The notes below the pieces were generated by a model. That model did no database searches. It was given only the letters and a program-made list of their open reading frames with translations, and was not told the DNA's origin. From NCBI GenBank assembly GCA_934754755.1, contig CAKVJS010000018.1, positions 1 to 12,182 on the forward strand: a DNA stretch of 12,182 nt, written 5' to 3'. Numbering within the stretch: the first letter of the stretch is position 1; each line of letters opens with the position of its first letter. Shown piece after piece: positions 6,626 to 12,182 of this stretch. This DNA is from an uncultured Erysipelotrichales bacterium. Lineage in GTDB: Bacteria; Bacillota_I; Bacilli_A; Erysipelotrichales; Coprobacillaceae. The position numbers and the translations under genes were made by a program.

Positions 6626-7477
6626 ATGGTAGATACGAAAATAGAAACAAAAATAGTCTTTTTTGATATTGATGGAACCTTAATCGGATGGGACGCGACG
6701 CCATCCCAGAAGGTTATCGAGGCGATCCATCGTTTAAAGGCCAATGGGCATCGGGCGGTACTTTGTACAGGACGGAATCGTTGTATGATTGATCCAGCGG
6801 TGTTAAATATTGGATTTGATGGCATTATCTGTAGTGCCGGAAGTTATATTGAATACGATAATCAAATTATTGATCAAACCTTTATTGAACATGATAAGCT
6901 ATTACAAATTATTTCTTTATTACAAAAACATAATATATTAACAAACTTAGAAGGTACATATGCATCATACTATGATGATGAATTGGTCAATGCTCTGATG
7001 CTTTCACCTGATATTCAATGTACAAGTGAGATAAAAAAAATACATGCCGAGTTAGGGAAGGTGGATAATCGGTACACGCTAACAACCTTTTATAAACAAA
7101 TCGTACCGATTCATAAAATATCCTATATGGCGCAAAATATGGAGGATGTTAAGCAGTTGCAACAGCAGATAGGGAAGGAATACCAAGTGCATGTACATGA
7201 AATATTTCCGGGTAGTGTGATTAATGGAGAAATTATTCCGAAAAAAACCCATAAGGGAACAGCGATTTTAACCTTATTAGATTATTTGCATATCCCACGT
7301 AAAAACTCCATTGCCTTTGGTGATAGCATGAATGATTATGAAATGTTACAAACCGTACAGTATGGTGTAGCGATGGCAAATGGTTCTAAGGAATTACAAG
7401 AGATTGCAGATGCAAGTTGCCCGAGTGTTGAAAAAGATGGGGTATATTATGGTTTACAAGATTTAGATTTATTATAG
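6626..7477 (+). CDS. Cof-type HAD-superfamily phosphatase
   Basis: This is a 283-residue cytoplasmic Mg-dependent phosphatase of the Cof/IIB class, a family acting on sugar phosphates, flavin-type phosphates and other small phosphoesters. Motif I is FFDIDGT with D14 (nucleophile) and D16; motif II is LCTGR with T48; the motif III Lys is probably K210 in THKG; motif IV is GDSMNDYEM with D233 and D237. The long insert between motifs II and III (about 70-200) is the C2 cap that sets substrate choice, and the final block VAMANGSKELQEIAD (248-262) is typical of the family. The start at 6626 follows GGGAGGG (6614-6620). The gene is monocistronic, divergent from hydC and closed by a terminator. The substrate cannot be told from sequence. 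Confidence 0.9.
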   Translation: MVDTKIETKIVFFDIDGTLIGWDATPSQKVIEAIHRLKANGHRAVLCTGRNRCMIDPAVLNIGFDGIICSAGSYIEYDNQIIDQTFIEHDKLLQIISLLQKHNILTNLEGTYASYYDDELVNALMLSPDIQCTSEIKKIHAELGKVDNRYTLTTFYKQIVPIHKISYMAQNMEDVKQLQQQIGKEYQVHVHEIFPGSVINGEIIPKKTHKGTAILTLLDYLHIPRKNSIAFGDSMNDYEMLQTVQYGVAMANGSKELQEIADASCPSVEKDGVYYGLQDLDLL

Positions 7478-7478
7478 A

Positions 7479-7505
7479 TGGGTGTAACCTTGGTTACCCT
7501 TTTTT
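7479..7505 (+). terminator. Rho-independent terminator of the Cof-type phosphatase
   Basis: GTAACC and GGTTAC pair across a TT loop. The stem is extended by two further G-C pairs past a bulged T and is followed by six T residues (7500-7505). It begins two bases after the stop codon. Confidence 0.8.
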
Positions 7506-7576
7506 GTTATCCTTTTGTCACCTTTTGTTTGTTCTAATGGTCTTGTATTAAACATATTGAATAGTAGGGTGATAAC

Positions 7577-8599
7577 ATGAAATTATTTGTATTAACGCAA
7601 GTTTTAGCACTACTACTAGGGAGTCAAAATGTACGGTTACAGGGCGATCGCTCGATTCCCTTCGAGGGGAAAAGTTATGTCGTGCTGGATGCTAGTAGTG
7701 GGCAAGTATTAGAAGAAAAGAATAAAGATTATGTACAAAGTGTCGCCTCTATTTCCAAAATTATGACCTGTATTATCGCGATTGAAAATAAAGATTTAAA
7801 TACGATAGTAGAAGTCGATGATACCATTAATAAGGCATGGGGAAGTGGTGTATATGTACATATTGGAGATCGTATTAGTTTGCGTGATCTCGTATATGGA
7901 CTGATGTTACGTAGTGGTAATGATGCAGCTGTTTTAATCGCTAAAGCAGTATCGGGCAGTATCGAAGCTTTTGTACAAAAGATGAATGATAAAGCATTGG
8001 AAATAGGATTAGAAAATACCCATTTTTCCAATCCAACGGGATTGGATGAAGAGGATTCGGGGAATCGTTCCAGTGCGTATGACATGGCTAGAATTTTAGC
8101 GTACTGTCATCAAAATCCAATTTTTGATACGATCAGTCAAACGAAACTTTATCGCCGTCAAGATGGCAATGGTACTTGGAAAAATAAAAATCGCTTATTG
8201 CATGAATATCCGTATTGTATCGGAGGGAAAACCGGATTTACCAAAAAAGCGAAGCGAACGTTAGCGACGATCGCAAGTAAAGATGGTATGGATTTTATTA
8301 TTGTAACGTTACAATGTGGAAATGATTTTTCTTTCCATAAAAGCACGTATGAAAAATACTTTTCCTTATTGAAATACGTGACCCTCCATAAAGGTGTAAT
8401 AACGTACAAAAATAAGAAATATTTTTTAGATTTAGATATTGATGTACCAACCCTACAAAAAAGTGCAGTAACGTATCAAATCATTGATGATACTCTCGTC
8501 ATTAAAATAGGTAACGCTATCTATGCTACAGAAAAGGTCGATCATGCTTATTTTTTGCGGGCTATAATCCGCGTTTGTGAGGATTTGTTATATGGCTAA
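7577..8599 (+). CDS. D-alanyl-D-alanine carboxypeptidase (PBP5/DacB-DacF type)
   Basis: This low-molecular-weight penicillin-binding protein trims the terminal D-Ala from peptidoglycan peptides outside the membrane; 340 residues. A short hydrophobic N-terminus (about 1-16) serves as signal peptide or anchor. The three peptidase S11 motifs are intact: SISK with nucleophile S58 and K61, SGN (113-115) and KTG (218-220). The tail after about 290 is short compared with the PBP5 C-terminal beta domain and could end in a brief amphipathic membrane-binding helix. AGGGTGA (7566-7572) precedes the ATG. The 3' end overlaps spmA by 8 bp. That position matches B. subtilis dacB, whose product modifies spore cortex, so a DacB-like role is likely, although vegetative DacA/DacF activity cannot be excluded. 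No convincing promoter was found in 7506-7565. Confidence 0.9.
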   Translation: MKLFVLTQVLALLLGSQNVRLQGDRSIPFEGKSYVVLDASSGQVLEEKNKDYVQSVASISKIMTCIIAIENKDLNTIVEVDDTINKAWGSGVYVHIGDRISLRDLVYGLMLRSGNDAAVLIAKAVSGSIEAFVQKMNDKALEIGLENTHFSNPTGLDEEDSGNRSSAYDMARILAYCHQNPIFDTISQTKLYRRQDGNGTWKNKNRLLHEYPYCIGGKTGFTKKAKRTLATIASKDGMDFIIVTLQCGNDFSFHKSTYEKYFSLLKYVTLHKGVITYKNKKYFLDLDIDVPTLQKSAVTYQIIDDTLVIKIGNAIYATEKVDHAYFLRAIIRVCEDLLYG

Positions 8600-9164
8600 A
8601 GTATTTAAATATGGACTTATTATATTTATCTTTTGTGCCTTAGTTACCCACCGATATGAGGCAATGTTAACAGGTATTTTAGATACTCCGGTCGCTGTTT
8701 TACAATTGGTTATGACGATTGTATTAAGTTGTTGTTTATGGAATGGATTTTTAAATATTATTAAAGCCTCGGGATTGATTAACCATATTTCCTTTATTTG
8801 TCGCCCATTATTACGGCTCATTTACGGTGATATTATTGCGGATGATGAAATGTATTTATACTTATCATCGAATTTTATCGCCAATTTACTAGGTGTCGGA
8901 TCACTGGCCTCAATCAGTGGGTTACAAGCGATGCGGGCACTGCAAAAAAGACATCCTGAGCGTAAAAAACCGGGTAAGGAAATGATGATTTTAGTGATTG
9001 TTAACACCGCTGGATTATCGCTTATCCCGACTACTTTAATGACGGTTCGTCAAACATATGGCGCCAAGGATTTACTTTCCTTTTTCAAGTACAGTATCCT
9101 CATTGGAACCATCATTACGATTCTTGGTATTATTATAAGTAAGGTGATTGAAAAACATGACTAG
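8592..9164 (+). CDS. spmA: Spore maturation protein A
   Basis: SpmA is a 190-residue membrane protein of the nucleoside-recognition (Gate) domain family. In B. subtilis it is needed with SpmB for full dehydration of the spore core. Visible features are an N-terminal hydrophobic helix (about 5-22), a second one around LQLVMTIVLSCCLWNGFLNII (split here as residues 36-56), the LSSNFIANLLGVGSLASISG segment and the strong family motif NTAGLSLIPTTLMTVRQTYG. A final hydrophobic helix ends the protein. The ATG at 8592 overlaps the carboxypeptidase stop and has GAGG (8579-8582) 9 bp upstream; a GTG at 8577 in the same frame overlaps that site and is less likely. Coupled translation with its neighbours is probable. 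Confidence 0.9.
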   Translation: MAKVFKYGLIIFIFCALVTHRYEAMLTGILDTPVAVLQLVMTIVLSCCLWNGFLNIIKASGLINHISFICRPLLRLIYGDIIADDEMYLYLSSNFIANLLGVGSLASISGLQAMRALQKRHPERKKPGKEMMILVIVNTAGLSLIPTTLMTVRQTYGAKDLLSFFKYSILIGTIITILGIIISKVIEKHD

Positions 9165-9666
9165 TATAATCATTGGTATTATCGCTATTGCGATCGTAGA
9201 GGCAACAATTAAAAAAATTGATATTTTTGATGAGTTTATCAGTGGTGTTCGTGAAGGAATGCAGTTGGTATATACTTTATTTCCTTCTATGATGGCCTTT
9301 ATGTTATGGGTAACCTGTTTCCAGACCTGTGGTATTATTCAAATCATGGAGCGAATCTTACAACCGGTATTTACAGCTTGTAAAATTCCTGCAGAAATAT
9401 TAATGATGATGTTTATTCGTCCGATTTCCTCGAATGGGTCAATGAGTATGATGGCATCGATTTATAAGCAATACGGGGTCGATCACCCATATAGTATTCT
9501 CGCCTCTATCATTCAAACGGGAAGTGATACGACATTTTATGTAGTTACGCTATATTTTAGTAGTGTTAAAATGCAATGTTATCGATATGCTTTAAAACTA
9601 GGTTTGTTTTTGGATATGATAGCTTGTCTTTTGGCTCTGTTATGTTATCATGTATGGATTGTTTAA
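9157..9666 (+). CDS. spmB: Spore maturation protein B
   Basis: SpmB is the partner of SpmA and also a Gate-domain membrane protein; 169 residues, close to the B. subtilis length. Family marks are ISGVREGMQLVYTLFPSMMA, the FIRPISSNGSMSMM segment and QTGSDTTFYVVTLYFSSV followed by a last membrane helix. The ATG at 9157 lies in the 3' end of spmA (8-bp overlap) and follows AAGGTGAT (9141-9148); a TTG at 9148 in frame overlaps that site and is rejected as start. In B. subtilis the operon dacB-spmA-spmB is under the mother-cell factor sigma-E; I could not see a matching promoter here. A terminator follows directly. Confidence 0.9.
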   Translation: MTSIIIGIIAIAIVEATIKKIDIFDEFISGVREGMQLVYTLFPSMMAFMLWVTCFQTCGIIQIMERILQPVFTACKIPAEILMMMFIRPISSNGSMSMMASIYKQYGVDHPYSILASIIQTGSDTTFYVVTLYFSSVKMQCYRYALKLGLFLDMIACLLALLCYHVWIV

Positions 9667-9686
9667 AGGCGAAATGCCTTTTTTTT
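9665..9686 (+). terminator. Rho-independent terminator of the dac-spmA-spmB operon
   Basis: AAAGGC (9665-9670) pairs with GCCTTT (9676-9681) across a GAAAT loop, and the T-run is eight bases long (9679-9686). The stem begins within the spmB stop codon. Confidence 0.85.
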
Positions 9687-9776
9687 ATTTGTTCATATAA
9701 ACTCCATAAATCTAAGCTATGATAAATAATACTAGTAAATGGGTAGTATATAAATAGTAGGAAGAAGGAGTAGGAC

Positions 9777-12131
9777 ATGTTAGAATTAAAAAATATACGA
9801 AAAACATACCGTATCGGTGATATAGAGACAAAAGCAATTGATGATATATCCGTATCCTTTCGTCAAAAAGAGTTTGTTGCCATTTTAGGAACAAGTGGTT
9901 CTGGTAAAACAACGAGTTTAAATATTATTGGTGGGTTAGATACTTATGATAGTGGCGATTTAATTATTAAAGGAAAAAGTACGAAAAACTTTAAAGCAAG
10001 TGATTGGGATGCGTATCGTAATAATACAATTGGTTTTGTCTTTCAAAGTTATAATTTGATTACTCATTTATCGATTGAAGCAAATGTAGAATTAGCGATG
10101 ACCTTAAGTGGTGTTTCCAAAAAGGCGAAACGAAAAAGAGCTTTAGAAGTATTGGAGAAAGTGGGACTGAGCGAACATCTACATAAGAAACCAAACCAAT
10201 TATCCGGTGGTCAGATGCAACGGGTGGCGATTGCCCGCGCATTAGCGAATGATCCAGAAATACTATTGTGTGATGAGCCAACCGGGGCTTTAGATACGAA
10301 AACAAGCGTTCAAATTATGGATTTAATTAAGGAAGTAGCCAGAGATCGTTTGGTTATTATGGTTACGCACAATCCGGAATTGGCAGATACGTATGCGGAT
10401 CGAATTATTCAATTTAGCGATGGCCATATCACAAGTGATACAAATCCGTATGAAGGATCTATGGAGAAGGAAAAATTCTCTTTGCGAAAAACAAGTATGG
10501 CTCTTTCCACGGCTCTACATTTATCATTAACCAATTTACAAACAAAAAAAGGGAGAACTTTCCTAACAGCCTTTGCTTCTAGTATTGGAATTATTGGTAT
10601 TGCAGTTATACTATCTCTGTCCACTGGATTTCAAGGCGAGATTGATATGTATTATGAAAATACAATGTCCCAATATCCTGTTACCATTTCCCGGGTAGCA
10701 CAACAGGTTGATGAGGATGCGTTGCGTAAAGATCGAACAGAAAATCTAAAGATTGCCTCGCATAAGGATGACAAACCAAAGCCAACAAAAGATTTATCAG
10801 TCCGTGCATCGAAAGAGATTGCGATTGCCCACCAAAATAATATATCAACGGACTTTTTACAATATTTACAGAAAATAAATCCAAAGGACTGTAATAGTAT
10901 TGGATATTCTCGTCTTGTCAATATGAACATTCTAAGTAAACAAGAGGATACTTTCAAACCAGTTAATTTTAATTCCATTGTGCCAGAAGGAGATATTAAA
11001 ACAATGGTTCATAATATGCAAAATGGGAGTGTCTCTAGTTTTCCTCAAAACATGGGCAATACTTCCTATGTAGAAGATACCTTTACCTTAGTTGCTGGGG
11101 CTTATCCACGTGATAAACACGATCTAATTTTAGTTCTAGATAAAGATGATTCCTTGGATGAAAACTTTCTACAAGCTGTCGGGCTTCCCTTTCAAAAAGG
11201 AACAAAGGTATCGTGGGACGCAGTCCTCAATAAAAGTTATCAATTGATTCGTAATGATGATTACTATGAAAAAACACCCCAAGGTAATTTTATTCCAAAA
11301 CAACATAACAAAGAATTATATGATAATCCCAACAATATAACATTAACGATTCGTGGTGTTGTCCGGAATAAAAATCGGGCTTCCAATTCCTTAGTAGGAA
11401 GTGGGTTAGCGTATAGTGATGCGCTGTCGCAGGAAGTTATTGCCAAGGCAAAAGAAAGTGCGATTGTTAAAGCGCAACAAGATGCACCTTATAATGTTAT
11501 GACAATGCAGGCTTTTGAAAAACCTGAAAACAAGGAACAGCTCATTTCTTATTTAGGTGGAGATGAAATTCCGTATTTGGTATCGATTTACCCTAAGGAT
11601 TTTAATAGTAAAGATAAAATCTTAAAATATTTAGATGCCTATAATAAAAACAAGGATGAAAAGGATGTTATTGTCTATACGGATCTAGCTGGTAAAATCA
11701 GTGATTTATCCAGTAGCATTATGGATGGAATCACGGTTGTACTCGTTGCCTTTGCGGCTATTTCATTAGTTGTAAGTATGATTATGATTTGTATTATAAC
11801 CTATACAAGTGTAATCGAAAGGACAAAGGAAATCGGAGTTTTAAAAGCATTGGGTGCTAGAAAAAAGGATATTACTCGGGTTTTTGATGCGGAAACTTTA
11901 TTACTCGGTGTCTTCAGTGGAGTATTAGGTGTTGTTATTGCCTATGCATTAACTTTCCCAATCAATATGGTTATCAATCACTTAACAGGATTACAAAATG
12001 CCGCGCATTTATCCCCCTACCATGCACTATTACTTGTTATTGTTAGTACCATTATCACTATTTTAGGAGGACATGTACCAGCTCGCTTAGCTGCAAAAAA
12101 GGATCCCGTAACCGCATTGCGCTCAGAATAA
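9777..12131 (+). CDS. MacB-like ABC transporter, ATPase fused to FtsX-type permease
   Basis: This is a 784-residue single-chain half-transporter. The N-terminal ATPase has Walker A GTSGSGKT (38-45), Q-loop Q90, signature LSGGQ (142-146), Walker B ILLCDE (162-167) and switch His198. After a linker, the permease has TM1 (about 262-282), a large extracellular domain of about 365 residues (283-649), and TM2-TM4 (about 650-678, 706-730, 749-766). The motif ERTKEIGVLKALGARKKDI (681-699) after TM2 is the FtsX/MacB permease hallmark. This is the four-helix type VII layout, thought to act by moving substrate or force outside the membrane rather than through a channel. AAGGAG (9765-9770) fixes the start. 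No MacA-like adaptor, two-component system or second ABC gene is visible, so export of a peptide, lipid or antibiotic is only a general possibility. Confidence 0.9.
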   Translation: MLELKNIRKTYRIGDIETKAIDDISVSFRQKEFVAILGTSGSGKTTSLNIIGGLDTYDSGDLIIKGKSTKNFKASDWDAYRNNTIGFVFQSYNLITHLSIEANVELAMTLSGVSKKAKRKRALEVLEKVGLSEHLHKKPNQLSGGQMQRVAIARALANDPEILLCDEPTGALDTKTSVQIMDLIKEVARDRLVIMVTHNPELADTYADRIIQFSDGHITSDTNPYEGSMEKEKFSLRKTSMALSTALHLSLTNLQTKKGRTFLTAFASSIGIIGIAVILSLSTGFQGEIDMYYENTMSQYPVTISRVAQQVDEDALRKDRTENLKIASHKDDKPKPTKDLSVRASKEIAIAHQNNISTDFLQYLQKINPKDCNSIGYSRLVNMNILSKQEDTFKPVNFNSIVPEGDIKTMVHNMQNGSVSSFPQNMGNTSYVEDTFTLVAGAYPRDKHDLILVLDKDDSLDENFLQAVGLPFQKGTKVSWDAVLNKSYQLIRNDDYYEKTPQGNFIPKQHNKELYDNPNNITLTIRGVVRNKNRASNSLVGSGLAYSDALSQEVIAKAKESAIVKAQQDAPYNVMTMQAFEKPENKEQLISYLGGDEIPYLVSIYPKDFNSKDKILKYLDAYNKNKDEKDVIVYTDLAGKISDLSSSIMDGITVVLVAFAAISLVVSMIMICIITYTSVIERTKEIGVLKALGARKKDITRVFDAETLLLGVFSGVLGVVIAYALTFPINMVINHLTGLQNAAHLSPYHALLLVIVSTIITILGGHVPARLAAKKDPVTALRSE

Positions 12132-12182
12132 AAGAGATTTCCTGTAACATTTCTCCTATTATAACAGTACTAGGTTAGAAGG
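12132..12182. other. Non-coding tail to the right edge of the window
   Basis: These 51 bases after the ABC transporter stop show no coding frame. There is no hairpin with a T-run, so a terminator, if present, lies outside the window. Confidence 0.5.

Noticed and set aside
7506..7576. Possible sigma-E or sigma-A promoter of the dac-spmA-spmB operon
   Set aside because: TTGTCA (7514-7519) has no -10 at a workable distance, and CATATT near 7553 matches a sigma-E -10 only in its first four bases with no fitting -35.
7729..8085. Antisense open frame of 118 codons within the carboxypeptidase gene
   Set aside because: It mirrors a gene with intact S11 motifs, has no recognisable domain, and no ribosome site is evident. 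The same holds for other antisense frames across the window.
9687..9776. Promoter for the ABC transporter
   Set aside because: TATGAT (9718-9723) and TATAAA (9749-9754) are plausible -10 elements, but neither has a recognisable -35 at 16-18 bp.

Overview
The window reads as ordinary chromosomal DNA from a low-GC, anaerobic, fermentative member of the Bacillota (Firmicutes). The evidence is strong AGGAGG-type ribosome binding sites, AT-rich intergenic DNA with sigma-A-like promoters, an NAD-linked [FeFe]-hydrogenase operon, and a dac-spmA-spmB cluster like that of Bacillus and Clostridium. UGA is used as a stop (hydA, hydB) and Trp is UGG, so the standard bacterial code applies. A clostridial or erysipelotrichial gut-type organism is plausible, but that is inference.

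Layout. (1) 2-1005, plus: the 3' end of scpB (segregation and condensation protein B), then a DUF5662 protein 11 bp downstream. (2) 1106-2062, plus: an alpha/beta hydrolase of the haloacetate dehalogenase/epoxide hydrolase type. Its 5' region holds a perfect 17-bp palindrome, and a terminator follows it. (3) 2129-6316, minus: a tightly coupled hydC-hydB-hydA operon for a trimeric NAD(H)-dependent, possibly electron-bifurcating, [FeFe]-hydrogenase. It has a good promoter at its 5' end and a strong terminator at its 3' end. (4) 6317-6625: a divergent regulatory region of 309 bp with one promoter in each direction and nested inverted repeats. (5) 6626-7477, plus: a Cof-type HAD phosphatase with its own terminator. 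(6) 7577-9666, plus: D-Ala-D-Ala carboxypeptidase, spmA and spmB, overlapping by 8 bp at each junction and closed by a terminator. (7) 9777-12131, plus: a MacB-like fusion of an ABC ATPase and an FtsX-type permease with a very large extracellular domain.

How the genes work together: HydC, HydB and HydA should form one cytoplasmic complex passing electrons between NAD(H), FMN, ferredoxin-type clusters and the H-cluster. The carboxypeptidase, SpmA and SpmB match the B. subtilis dacB-spmA-spmB set that acts on spore cortex and core dehydration. The other genes appear to be independent units.

I found no mobile element, CRISPR array, rRNA, tRNA, phage gene or defence system, and no convincing unknown multi-gene system. 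The points most worth checking are the TSCSPGW variant of the HydA L1 motif, the Trp-for-His change in the dehalogenase-like pocket, the symmetric sequences near two promoters, and the spm cluster as a marker of sporulation or of another role.
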